A DNA stretch of 64,000 bases, taken from the IMG/VR virus record IMGVR_UViG_3300028392_001993, positions 62,001-126,000 of that record; one strand, 5' to 3'. A program made the translations under genes and the position numbers. The stretch is from a virus. Below the pieces are notes generated by a model. It did no database searches, had not been told where the DNA came from, and worked only from the letters and a program-made list of their open reading frames with translations. Shown one piece after another: positions 31,728 through 40,755 of this stretch; within the stretch, counting starts at the first letter, position 1; every line of letters begins with the position of its first letter.

Positions 31728-32347
31728 GTCATTGAACTTTGTTTAAACCAAAGTCTCCATAAATCGTCGACCAAATTTAGGTCTAATTCCAGATCTAATT
31801 CTAGGTCTAATTTTGCAATTTGATTTAAGTATTGCGTCCTATCAAAGAAGCTGTCAAAAGGAACTGTCAATGAAATATCTTTAAGCATATTGGATATTTC
31901 TGTCAGACATTGATATTCATTATCAAAATCAAGACTATACACTTTGGTTGCTCGATTTTTTAATAAAAATTCCTTGTGCTCTGGGCCAACCTCAATCAAA
32001 ATAACTTTTTCATAGAACTTTTTGCCCCACAATATTTTTTGCGTGTAGTGAGAGTAAAATTCCAATGGATGCCAATTGTCAATTGTCCACAATTCACAAT
32101 CTTCATAATGATAAAAATCAATTGCACCGATGGTGTAACTCAAACGATCTTTTCTTTCTGCTTTTTTCCAGTCTGTGCTGTCCCAGGTCATGTAGCGATT
32201 AAATTTTTCTTGTGCAGTTAATTTTTTTTTATACTCGTCGAGATCTTGTCCTCTAGTGCCTGTAATTGTTTTTTCACTCAATGTCAATGTTTTATACAAC
32301 ATGCTTCCTGCTGACCCTGGCAAATAGATTATGGTTGCTTTTAACAT
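31715..32347 (-). CDS. Possible sulfotransferase/P-loop-like protein
   Basis: 210 residues. YLPGSAGSMLYKTL near residues 8-21 resembles the phosphate loop of sulfotransferase-like proteins. No clear second motif is seen. Near the C-terminus lies an LDLELDLELDLNL repeat encoded by reiterated bases at about 31770-31815. AT-rich. It lies 7 bases after the radical SAM gene at 32355-33686. The assignment is weak. Confidence 0.5.
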   Translation of the reverse strand: MLKATIIYLPGSAGSMLYKTLTLSEKTITGTRGQDLDEYKKKLTAQEKFNRYMTWDSTDWKKAERKDRLSYTIGAIDFYHYEDCELWTIDNWHPLEFYSHYTQKILWGKKFYEKVILIEVGPEHKEFLLKNRATKVYSLDFDNEYQCLTEISNMLKDISLTVPFDSFFDRTQYLNQIAKLDLELDLELDLNLVDDLWRLWFKQSSMTWKK

Positions 32348-32354
32348 ATGGTTT

Positions 32355-33686
32355 TTAGATTGTATTGTACCATTCTTTTAGTTCAGGAAATGCTAGGCCA
32401 AAGTCTTTGCCACGACGTTGATCGTACTGTGAATAAAACTGTTTGAAATCATTATGTAATTTAGGCATGTCAAACGCATCAGAGTGCGGAGTCTTGACCA
32501 CATCCAAATAGTCTATTAGACGTTGTGTGTGATTTACTTCGTGTTCATGTATGAATTCCGAATCCGCCCAGTGTGCCAGCCAGGTCTTCAAGCGTTGACC
32601 ATATACTGTGCGCTGTGCATCGGGCAGGACCAGGGGTGATTGGAAACTTGGAAAGCGTAGAATATTTAGTGTGAAACTTATGGCATCACGCCCATATTCC
32701 AGTTTCCAATTCATTATGCATTCCAGCAATTGATCTAGTGTGCTTAAACATAACGCATTGATTGTTGCCATAACATGTATGCCACGGAACTGTCCTGAGT
32801 CTAATAATCGTTCTACATTATTAGCCCAGTCGTCCCAGACGAGCCCGTCACGAATATACTCGGCCTGTGAAGAAATTGCCTCATTTGAGGTGTACAAGTC
32901 AATGGCCATTCCTTGGGTTGAGGCAAGCAATCGGTCAATGTCAATGTCGGTTCCCAGATTACTATTGATAGCAAGGCGTGTGCTACTACGTCCCCGGTTG
33001 TCTCGAAACCAGTCGATGAGTCGCCAAGTGTGTGCGGACATGAGCGGCTCTCCTCCGGTAATTCTAAGTTCCTGGAGGGTATGATGTAGATCACTTTCCC
33101 ACCAGTCAAAAAATGCATCAATATATGGATTAGCCTCCGTGATCTTAAACAACTGGGCACTATCATGGGTATGGGTAAAGTGATTGCGGCCGTCACTAAC
33201 AAGATTGTTGTAGGGTCCGTTACGTCGAATATCATTAACCCAAGTTGTGCTAAATGCAGGGTTGCAGTAACTGCAAGCAAATTGACAAGTGCGATCAAAA
33301 GCAATTTCCAAGGTACGGAGATTGACGTCTTGATCGGGTAAAGTATTTCTAGCCTCATGCAATGCCTCTATAGGATATATCCGTGATTTATACACACGAT
33401 CACTAACAGCGTCGCGGCCCATGTCTTCGATCTTCCAGCAGTACTCACAGCCCGCAGGGCGTTCGCCTGCAAGCATTTTCTCACGGTCCTCTTTCTTTTG
33501 ATCAGTATTGTGCAGTAGCCTAGGGTTGTCCCGGACTCGATCAATATCCACCCGATGGGCCGGAGGGTGGTGACAACTTGTGGTCATACCAGAGCCTAAC
33601 CAAATGGTTGCATTGTACCATTTAGCCGCACAAAAACTTGCAGATAATGTGTCTAATACTGTGTGTCGAAATTCTAGATCATTCAT
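32355..33686 (-). CDS. Radical SAM protein, C-x2-KW subgroup
   Basis: 443 residues from ATG 33686, which overlaps the upstream stop by 8 bases; an upstream in-frame start at 33827 would extend far into the preceding gene. Cluster motif CQFACSYC at 134-141, with Gln where the others have Asn. GGEPLMS follows. N-terminal C19-x2-KW, SCHHPPAH (37-44) and C80-x2-C83; C-terminal QRRGKDF...FPELKEWY. Nearest relative in the window is 34719-36086. Confidence 0.87.
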   Translation of the reverse strand: MNDLEFRHTVLDTLSASFCAAKWYNATIWLGSGMTTSCHHPPAHRVDIDRVRDNPRLLHNTDQKKEDREKMLAGERPAGCEYCWKIEDMGRDAVSDRVYKSRIYPIEALHEARNTLPDQDVNLRTLEIAFDRTCQFACSYCNPAFSTTWVNDIRRNGPYNNLVSDGRNHFTHTHDSAQLFKITEANPYIDAFFDWWESDLHHTLQELRITGGEPLMSAHTWRLIDWFRDNRGRSSTRLAINSNLGTDIDIDRLLASTQGMAIDLYTSNEAISSQAEYIRDGLVWDDWANNVERLLDSGQFRGIHVMATINALCLSTLDQLLECIMNWKLEYGRDAISFTLNILRFPSFQSPLVLPDAQRTVYGQRLKTWLAHWADSEFIHEHEVNHTQRLIDYLDVVKTPHSDAFDMPKLHNDFKQFYSQYDQRRGKDFGLAFPELKEWYNTI

Positions 33687-34719
33687 TGATAAATTTAAGT
33701 ACTCGTTGTGGTAGATCAGCCAGTTGTTGGGCTGAGTATTGTCGAAGATGCTGTTGGTTATATTTACATATGGGTTCGGCCGCGCTGAGGAAATCCACCA
33801 AATTACCTTGACATAGTTCTTCAACAACTTGTATTATACGCTGAAATCTGTCAGAACTCAAGTGAATTGAATCAAATGATTCATCGATTATCGAACCAAA
33901 TGTTTTAAATCCTAGATTGTGTAGATCACGATAAAAATTAACATTTGAGAATATCACAAACGGATGCCCTATTGCCAGTGGTTTGGCTGTTTTTTCTGTG
34001 ATAAAAGTATAAGGATAATCAAATATGGTTTCACTGACCACACTGAAGTAAGTGTCAATATAGGGTTCCGGACGAATATAAATCTCTCCCCATTCATTAT
34101 TGAACAATTCGTGCTTGACAAATCTAGTGTCAGGGTTGATATTGGGAGTATAACGTTCTACTTCATACTCACGTGGCAGCAGTCGAACCGGGCGTAAATA
34201 GCTGTCTAAATTGGTCCATAATGCTGAATCTAACAAATTGCGTTGTTCAAGTTCATTTAGCATTTGTACTCTGTGTGGACGACTGCGGCCATTTAAACAC
34301 AAAAAAGTATGGGGCTTGTGAGTCTTTTGAAATATTTCATCTGTGCGTTTGGCTGCCTGCGTATTTTCCTCAAAGCGAAATGGCTGTGTTAAAAAATGCT
34401 CAAACAACATGTGTGGGTATTCCGGGGGCAGGCGGCCGCCTGTGACTATTTTAATTTTGCCCGACAGCACAAGATCTTCTACTCCATACATGCGTATGTG
34501 TTGAACAAATGTTTCAGACCCTTCTGCTGGATTAGAAAAAAATATGCGACATTGATCGACCATGCTTCTAATCCGATCAGCATTTAGTCGCAGTTGTTCC
34601 CGACCTACAATATAAGTAGCACCCGGGATGACCGGGATTGTGTCAAATACGTGGTATGCCCGATCTGCGTAAGGCAACATCATTGGATTTAGTTCGCAAC
34701 GATAGTCCAAGAATAGCAT
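33679..34719 (-). CDS. Glycosyltransferase-like protein, TEK-motif family
   Basis: 346 residues. NGRSRPHRVQMLNEL (143-157) and TEKTAKPLAIGHPFVIFS (241-258), followed by LHNLGFKTFG, match the family motifs seen at 17716 and 18815. The region resembles a GT-B C-terminal sugar-nucleotide site. It lies between two related radical SAM genes and overlaps the upstream one by a single base (TAATG). Confidence 0.65.
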   Translation of the reverse strand: MLFLDYRCELNPMMLPYADRAYHVFDTIPVIPGATYIVGREQLRLNADRIRSMVDQCRIFFSNPAEGSETFVQHIRMYGVEDLVLSGKIKIVTGGRLPPEYPHMLFEHFLTQPFRFEENTQAAKRTDEIFQKTHKPHTFLCLNGRSRPHRVQMLNELEQRNLLDSALWTNLDSYLRPVRLLPREYEVERYTPNINPDTRFVKHELFNNEWGEIYIRPEPYIDTYFSVVSETIFDYPYTFITEKTAKPLAIGHPFVIFSNVNFYRDLHNLGFKTFGSIIDESFDSIHLSSDRFQRIIQVVEELCQGNLVDFLSAAEPICKYNQQHLRQYSAQQLADLPQRVLKFINE

Positions 34720-36086
34720 TATCGTCTGCTCCAGGATTCACATTCTGTCCACCATCTTTTCATTTCAGGGAAGGTCCGTGAAAAGTCTGTACCGCGGCGT
34801 TGATCATGTTCGCTAAAGAAACGATAAAAGTCTGCCCGGGCCTGGGAATGATCTTGTGCCTGAGCACTACGCATCCAAGCAATGTCACGATCTAATCGTG
34901 CTACTTCGTAGTCTTTGAATCCATTGTACAGGTTGCTGTCTGTGGTTAGGTTTTGACTCATCCAGTCCCGAACTGACTCTAACTTTTGAGCATAGGATTC
35001 TGGGAGTACTTGCAGGCTTTGCCAGGCAGGTTGTCTTAGCACAGGCGTATCAAACCACACACGTTGATATGTTCGACTGTGTCGGCGACGTAGTTCTAGT
35101 ATGCCTTCCAGCAATTGTTGCAAACTGCTCACGCTCAGGTTATTCATTGTTATAATAAACGTCAGGCTGTTGTAACTAGGAACTTCAGTGAGATATTGAT
35201 CTACTCGGCTCCACACTAGATCAAAGTTCATGCCGTGTCGCATGTATTCTGCCTGAGCCCCCCAGCCGTCTAGACTCACATACTGCATAAAGTGTTCTAT
35301 GCGTCCATCGCAAATGGTTTTTAACGAAGTCAAGTAGCGATCAAACAGGCTCTGCTCCACTGAGAAGTTTGATGTAACGTTCAAGTGCAGTTTCTTTGAA
35401 GGATTCTCAATCACATAGTCAAACACTCTATAGGTGTTCCGATCCATCAACGGCTCGCCACCGGTCATTCTAAAGTGTTCTAGAGCAGGGTATAGCGTGG
35501 GCCACCACTTCCAAAATGCTTCTACGTAAGGATTTGTGTCCCGGGCAGGAATAGGGCGATTACGTCCGACGAAATGAGTAGGATCATTATGAATAGTACT
35601 AGTTGGGTAACCACCCCACCGATCAACTTCAGTCTGCCATGTTGAACTAAACTGTGGACTGCAATAACTACAAGCAAGATTGCAAGCATGATTAAAATTA
35701 ACTTCAACATAACTAGGCACAACATCTTCATCTCCTGAGGAATTCTCTATTTGATCAAAATCCACAGCGGCCCAGGGCTCTCCCGAACGGTAATGCCTGT
35801 CGCTGAGTTTGCCCTGGTCTTCCATGTTCCAACAGTAGGAGCATTCCGCAGGGCGTTCCTGCTTTAACATGATCTTGCGCTGTGCTTTTTTGTGTTCTGT
35901 ATTGTGCAAGGCTGCGGGATTAGTTGCTATCGATTCGGGATCAATTTCATGCAAGGGAGGATGATAACAACTATTATTAAGTCCAGTAGGCAAGTGCAGG
36001 CTCACCTGTTTCCATTTGGCCAAACATAGGGCCGGGCCCAGTTGATCTTTCATTTGTTCTGCACTGTATTGGAAATTGCTTTTCAT
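34719..36086 (-). CDS. Radical SAM protein, C-x2-KW subgroup
   Basis: 455 residues. Cluster motif CNLACSYC at 135-142 and TGGEPLMD later. N-terminal C21-x2-KW, SCYHPPLH (39-46) and C82-x2-C85; C-terminal DQRRGTDF-x3-FPEMKRWW. The pattern is nearly the same as in 32355-33686, with a TEK-family transferase gene between them, suggesting duplication of a gene pair or insertion between copies. Confidence 0.88.
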   Translation of the reverse strand: MKSNFQYSAEQMKDQLGPALCLAKWKQVSLHLPTGLNNSCYHPPLHEIDPESIATNPAALHNTEHKKAQRKIMLKQERPAECSYCWNMEDQGKLSDRHYRSGEPWAAVDFDQIENSSGDEDVVPSYVEVNFNHACNLACSYCSPQFSSTWQTEVDRWGGYPTSTIHNDPTHFVGRNRPIPARDTNPYVEAFWKWWPTLYPALEHFRMTGGEPLMDRNTYRVFDYVIENPSKKLHLNVTSNFSVEQSLFDRYLTSLKTICDGRIEHFMQYVSLDGWGAQAEYMRHGMNFDLVWSRVDQYLTEVPSYNSLTFIITMNNLSVSSLQQLLEGILELRRRHSRTYQRVWFDTPVLRQPAWQSLQVLPESYAQKLESVRDWMSQNLTTDSNLYNGFKDYEVARLDRDIAWMRSAQAQDHSQARADFYRFFSEHDQRRGTDFSRTFPEMKRWWTECESWSRR

Positions 36087-36105
36087 ATTTTAAACTCGGA
36101 TTGAT

Positions 36106-36945
36106 TTATTTTAAAGTAACAAAGTTCACATGATTTATTACAGAGCCAGGTTGTGTGTTGGGACATTGGCCACACTGCACATGCGGTTTTCCAAAATTAT
36201 CGATAAATTCTAAGAGATCTGAATCGGAGCAATCAGGGGTTAGCCCGGGCACAATATAAGGTGTCCATTGGTTGTAATTATGCGCGGCAACTCTGGTCAC
36301 TGTTTCATCTAATAGACCCGAGGTACTGCACTTGTATATCTTGCCATTGTGTAACAATGGACAAGTTTGTTGAATACATTTATCAAATGCTGTCATTGGG
36401 TCTGAGTTCCATGGCAACATATTATTATAATCATTGCGATATGTTTTGATAAACGTATCAGGACGTTTAACATGGAATCTAAAATTATTGTCAGTGACCC
36501 ATCTGTCTATGCCAAATTCATGTACCGGAGTCCATGCGTATCTTTTTGATATAGTGTCGATTATGCCATTGAGTTCAGGAGTGTCGACATGAACAGTAAT
36601 TTTAAAACTAACATTTCCTAGTTCATACATCAGATCAACGAGTTTTTGATTTTTGGCTAATAATAATCCATTTGTTGTAAATCTAATTTGTGAATTAGGG
36701 AGTAACTGTCTCAGCCCAATCAGCCACTCTTTGCATTCTGGATTGATCAATGGTTCGCCGCCAATGATGCCAAACTCGGGCAACTCAATTCGACTCAACC
36801 AAGCAGAAATCCACTGCTGTCCTTGCTCCCAGGATACGTAGCCTGAATGTTTTAAGTCGCTGTAGTTTGTACAACCCAAGCAAGACAGATTACATACCTG
36901 TGTAATCATGGTCTCTAAGAAAGGCAATGTCATCTTAGGTGACAT
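36106..36945 (-). CDS. Radical SAM protein with SPASM-like C-terminus
   Basis: 279 residues from ATG 36945, which has GAGG upstream and overlaps the previous gene by 11 bases. The cluster motif CNLSCLGC (18-25) is near the N-terminus, unlike in the other family members here, and GGEPLINPEC follows. The C-terminal region has several Cys (KCIQQTCPLLHNGKIYKC, then CGQCPN) as in SPASM-type auxiliary cluster domains. It is the first radical SAM gene of the long cluster in the direction of transcription. Confidence 0.86.
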   Translation of the reverse strand: MSPKMTLPFLETMITQVCNLSCLGCTNYSDLKHSGYVSWEQGQQWISAWLSRIELPEFGIIGGEPLINPECKEWLIGLRQLLPNSQIRFTTNGLLLAKNQKLVDLMYELGNVSFKITVHVDTPELNGIIDTISKRYAWTPVHEFGIDRWVTDNNFRFHVKRPDTFIKTYRNDYNNMLPWNSDPMTAFDKCIQQTCPLLHNGKIYKCSTSGLLDETVTRVAAHNYNQWTPYIVPGLTPDCSDSDLLEFIDNFGKPHVQCGQCPNTQPGSVINHVNFVTLK

Positions 36946-37915
36946 TATCAAAGTCCTCAAATTTCATTGTTAAAAATCTTTGATAATTATGTTCCAGTAC
37001 TGATTGCATATCATTGTACATCTTGTTCAATTCAGTGATACTCATGCTTGCAAGATAATTTAACACTTTTTTAATTTCAGTTTGGCTATATAGATATGGA
37101 TCTTGATCGTATCCTTCGTCCCACCATTGGTCAAATGTTTTAAATCCCAGTTGTTTCAAACGTTGTAACATGTACTGCGGGCCTTGAATTATGAAGGGAG
37201 TTTTGGTTGTGACAGATCTCCAAAACTTTTCAGTAAGAAAAAATACGTTTCCATTGCTAAATGTTTCACACACAACATCAACAAAAATATTTTTATACCA
37301 ATCACAAATCTCAATTATTGCATTTTCATTGACAATTGGATAGGAGTGTTTTTCACTGAATCTAATAGGAGCCTGGTTAATTAAATTTAATGCTTCCAGA
37401 TACTCATCACTTTGTACTCCAAAATAATATATTATATCTTCAAGTCCTAGATGCACACGATGAAATTCATTACCTGGTTCAAAATGGTATGTTAATAAAG
37501 TTTTGTCAGCATAATTGGTCCAGAGATGACTAGACATAATCAATCTAGTAATATTGCTTCGTCCAACAAAACATCCAAAGTGTTTTTGTATTTGTTTTTC
37601 TTTAGAAATGGATCTATTCAATTTCTGAAACAATTTTAATTCATACATCCAGGATGGGTGTTTAACTACACGAAATCTATCATAGTTTTCTAGAATATTT
37701 CCTGTATGAATTTCAATTTGATTGTAATCTATACCACTATCTGCTAGATAATCTAGCACGTTTTTTAATTCTGTTGTGGAAATATCAGGTGCCTCAAGTT
37801 GAAAATCAATTATTATGTTACCGTGCTGTGCAAGTTTATGTGCAATTTCGGTAGCAGTTGTTTCAACATTCCATATTCGACTGTCCCCGCTCTTGACAAG
37901 AATTCTATTAGACAT
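36935..37915 (-). CDS. Glycosyltransferase-like protein, divergent TEK-motif family
   Basis: 326 residues. FVGRSNITRLIMSSHLW (116-132) and TEKFWRSVTTKTPFIIQG (228-245), followed by LKQLGFKTFD, fit the family pattern with more divergence. Probable sugar transferase. It overlaps the upstream gene by 8 bases. AT-rich like 31011-32347 and 37908-38735. Confidence 0.6.
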   Translation of the reverse strand: MSNRILVKSGDSRIWNVETTATEIAHKLAQHGNIIIDFQLEAPDISTTELKNVLDYLADSGIDYNQIEIHTGNILENYDRFRVVKHPSWMYELKLFQKLNRSISKEKQIQKHFGCFVGRSNITRLIMSSHLWTNYADKTLLTYHFEPGNEFHRVHLGLEDIIYYFGVQSDEYLEALNLINQAPIRFSEKHSYPIVNENAIIEICDWYKNIFVDVVCETFSNGNVFFLTEKFWRSVTTKTPFIIQGPQYMLQRLKQLGFKTFDQWWDEGYDQDPYLYSQTEIKKVLNYLASMSITELNKMYNDMQSVLEHNYQRFLTMKFEDFDNVT

Positions 37916-38735
37916 GACTGATTCCCTCGCACAACGTTAGTTTTTTAGTTGTTTCTATTGTTCTAAATTCTTTAAAAACATATTGATATTCCCAATCATT
38001 GGTTTGCTCCGTCGGCCAATGCAAACTCATCCATTGATTTAACAATGTATAGGCTTGATCTTTTGGTATAGACAATCCAAAGAATTTTTCCAGGTAGTCA
38101 ATAAGGTCGGGCCATCGTTCGGGCCAAATAATTAACTCCAATGGCATAACTGGCAATTTGCTCCGATTGAGTATGCGACGTCTTTCTCGAACTTTATCGT
38201 AAAAATTGCAGAGGTTAACAGTGACCCAGATTTCTTCTCCGTAGGCCTGTTTAAATTTTTCAATGTCGTTCTCATCTTGAAAAGTAAAATTAAACATTCT
38301 ACCAGCACCATATTTCATAGTGTATGCTCTGATTTGCCAATTCAATCCAAACATTGTGGTGGGTGCTATGGACAATAATTTTACATAATCAACTTGATTA
38401 AGATCCAATGCAGTATTATGGTCCATTAAATCAAGAATAAAGTGTTGTTGTTCTATAATTTTTTCTAGTTGTTGGTTTAATGGAATTAGTCCTGGGACTC
38501 TAGGATCTCCGAGATCCATGCTGATACCGTGATCAGTGTATTGCTTTAAACGATATTCACATCTGAACCAATCTCGATAATTGGTTGGATACAGATATTT
38601 CATTAGATAATCCAGGCGAGACATTCCTTGTAAATTTACCGGAAAAAACACAGACTCATCTAATAGACAAATATTTTTTGATATATTTTTGGCGGCCCCG
38701 ATGTCAGCATGTAGCACTAGAATTTGTTTGGACAT
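37908..38735 (-). CDS. Unknown cluster protein, possibly sulfotransferase-like
   Basis: 275 residues from ATG 38735, one base inside the previous stop (TAATG). The N-terminus LHADIGAAKNISKNICLLDE could be a degenerate phosphate-binding loop, and KVRERRRILNRSKLPVMPLE occurs further on. The C-terminal region has LEKFFGLSIPKDQ. I do not recognise a family with confidence. AT-rich. Confidence 0.55.
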   Translation of the reverse strand: MSKQILVLHADIGAAKNISKNICLLDESVFFPVNLQGMSRLDYLMKYLYPTNYRDWFRCEYRLKQYTDHGISMDLGDPRVPGLIPLNQQLEKIIEQQHFILDLMDHNTALDLNQVDYVKLLSIAPTTMFGLNWQIRAYTMKYGAGRMFNFTFQDENDIEKFKQAYGEEIWVTVNLCNFYDKVRERRRILNRSKLPVMPLELIIWPERWPDLIDYLEKFFGLSIPKDQAYTLLNQWMSLHWPTEQTNDWEYQYVFKEFRTIETTKKLTLCEGISHV

Positions 38736-39661
38736 TACCAACCTTCTTGCTGACGGATCACATCAATTTCTCTAGTCATGATACCACGGTTCTGCCAATT
38801 TGATTTGTAGTGATGTTTGAAGAATTTACTTTGCTCGTATTCCAACATAGCAAGAGGCAGGTCTAGTGTTGTGCCCAGTTCTTCGGCCATTCTATTGGCT
38901 AGTAATCTTGGATCAGAGTCTTTCACAGTGTCCCACAGGTCACGTAGTTTTTCAAAGTCCTGTACCATGATATGATCTACATTGGTCAGCATGGTCATAT
39001 ATGTGCCCATACGGCTTCCGGCAATGCACCACATGCCGTTTTCAACATCTGTACCCACATTGTGCCATATGGTCAAGTTATCTAGATTGCGTTGATGCAC
39101 ACGTTGTTTAAAGTCTTGAATAGTGGGCCTAGCACCTTTGTTAAGACACATCTTAACACCTTCACGGAAGCCGGCACGCCAGGCGTGAAAAGGTGATTGG
39201 TTGGGATATGTTGTTGAGTAGCAGTCGTGCATGGCCCAATACATAGGGTCAAAACAAAACTCTACCACAGTTTCATCACTTCCGTCTGTATTCTCGTGTG
39301 TTTGCATATTCATCACGTGCGTTCGGGTCCACGACGATAAGCCGCCATTGCCGTACATGAGTCCGTTCACATGGTTACGAGCTCGCCATCGGAACACAGC
39401 CCGCTCATGTTCAGGTGTAGGAAAATCAAGCGTTTGGTTAAAAAACGCCGGATCGGGTATATTGTCTCCATCAATGAGGATAAATCGTTCAGTGCCAGAA
39501 GCCAAGGCCGCGGCTTTGTGTGCCGCATCGCTTCCTAATACACCATCCACACGCTTGGCCCAAGGCACCATGTTCCGAATGCGGATCCAATATTCTTCTT
39601 TTTCAGGTTCATCATATGATAGGTAAATGCAGTCTAAATCTGCAATGTCAATCGGATTCAT
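38735..39661 (-). CDS. GT-A-type glycosyltransferase-like protein
   Basis: 308 residues. A Rossmann-like N-terminus (IYLSYDEPEKEEYW) leads to a DxD-type motif at D64-x-D66 (ILIDGDNIPD), as in metal-dependent GT-A transferases. The spacing SDAAHKAAALASGTERF before it resembles GGVSGRVAAYHAAA-like parts of the 798-residue protein, suggesting a common family. It overlaps the upstream gene by 14 bases. Confidence 0.7.
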   Translation of the reverse strand: MNPIDIADLDCIYLSYDEPEKEEYWIRIRNMVPWAKRVDGVLGSDAAHKAAALASGTERFILIDGDNIPDPAFFNQTLDFPTPEHERAVFRWRARNHVNGLMYGNGGLSSWTRTHVMNMQTHENTDGSDETVVEFCFDPMYWAMHDCYSTTYPNQSPFHAWRAGFREGVKMCLNKGARPTIQDFKQRVHQRNLDNLTIWHNVGTDVENGMWCIAGSRMGTYMTMLTNVDHIMVQDFEKLRDLWDTVKDSDPRLLANRMAEELGTTLDLPLAMLEYEQSKFFKHHYKSNWQNRGIMTREIDVIRQQEGW

Positions 39662-39980
39662 AAGTTTTCATACTCCATCTTTGGTGTGGTTCTGATTCAG
39701 GCACTACTATGGCCACGTTGTCGGGATAGCAAGGTGTGCCTGTATCTGCGGGTGCCAGTCTGCGTACAACCGGTTTCAATTCAATCAAGCGGCCATCTCG
39801 CACTCGAACATTCCGGGGCGATCGGGCATAGGTTTCGGCATCAACATCAATATATGTACCAGGTAGCTCTTCCATGCTGTAAGTTATTGGCTCACCTGCT
39901 TCATTGTGGTACAAGCGCCACGATACCGGGCTGGGCTCGGGCATGGCATGCAAAATTGCCCAGAATTCATCGGGGGTCAC
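39648..39980 (-). CDS. Small protein of glycosyltransferase region, unknown
   Basis: 110 residues from GTG 39980. A motif EEAGEPITYSMEELPGTYID-like stretch (about 27-45) and a Cys-containing GTPCYPDNVAIVV are seen, with WSMK near the end. From memory, similar small proteins occur in T4-like cyanophages; no function is known. It overlaps both neighbouring transferase genes by 14 bases. Confidence 0.65.
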   Translation of the reverse strand: MTPDEFWAILHAMPEPSPVSWRLYHNEAGEPITYSMEELPGTYIDVDAETYARSPRNVRVRDGRLIELKPVVRRLAPADTGTPCYPDNVAIVVPESEPHQRWSMKTYESD

Positions 39981-40755
39981 GGCGCCATTCCTTTACATTG
40001 TAATGAAATGCACCATGTTGCATTATGGTGTTTACTCGTAATTCATAATCACGATATTCACAGATCAGTTCATCCACCCAAGGATCTCGCTTGGCAGCAA
40101 TAATGTGTCGCTTCATGTGTATAATTGTGGGATATCTAGCAAATGGCAAAGTGCAATTTTCTGGGCCAATGATGGTGGCCGCAATAGCATACACTACATC
40201 AGTTGATGGCGCTTGTTCGGGGAACTTTAACATAGCACGATAGTGCGGCCAGTTTTCAAATATATTGCGTACTGTCACAAAGAACTCTTGTGCTGTTGCG
40301 CTCAGGCGCCAATAGGTAATGGCATTGTACACATCTGGCAGGTTGTTGGCATCAAACACTTGTCTATAGTGTCTGGCACTGGCCCGGCGGTCTTTCCAAT
40401 CTCTGCAGCCAGTTGATACTACTACATCGCGATGACGCAACAAGTTCCACCAATGATCAATAGGACTGGTAATCAGCATATCTGCTTCTAGTTTGATTGT
40501 TTCACGGAATGGTGTGGCGTCGAACACTTGCCAGTCGTTGGCATAGGGATTGGCAGTATCGATAGGAAACGGGAACTCACGCACGTAATCAAACAACGGA
40601 CCAGTACCCACCGGCTCGTTGGTTAGTAAACAGATTTTTGCATCCGGGTGCCAGTATTTGATTGTTTTGGCCAGGGTCTCACTGCAATTCACGTAGTCTG
40701 TGTTTTGAGTATTGGTTGCTACTATCAAATAGCCTTTTTCTTCAACGGGTTTCAA
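39967..40755 (-). CDS. GT-A-like glycosyltransferase
   Basis: 262 residues from TTG 40755, supported by GGAG 8 bases upstream. A start LIVATNTQNTDYV and a DxD-like E90-A-D92 (KLEADMLITSP) fit a nucleotide-diphospho-sugar transferase. The next gene's product has the same opening pattern (LIFAFNNESTDYV), so these are tandem paralogues. The donor and acceptor are unknown. Confidence 0.68.
   Translation of the reverse strand: MKPVEEKGYLIVATNTQNTDYVNCSETLAKTIKYWHPDAKICLLTNEPVGTGPLFDYVREFPFPIDTANPYANDWQVFDATPFRETIKLEADMLITSPIDHWWNLLRHRDVVVSTGCRDWKDRRASARHYRQVFDANNLPDVYNAITYWRLSATAQEFFVTVRNIFENWPHYRAMLKFPEQAPSTDVVYAIAATIIGPENCTLPFARYPTIIHMKRHIIAAKRDPWVDELICEYRDYELRVNTIMQHGAFHYNVKEWRRDPR

Noticed and set aside
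32813-33358. 181-codon minus-strand open frame inside the radical SAM gene
   Set aside because: It is out of frame with the clear radical SAM coding region that contains it and has no start context or protein-like motif.
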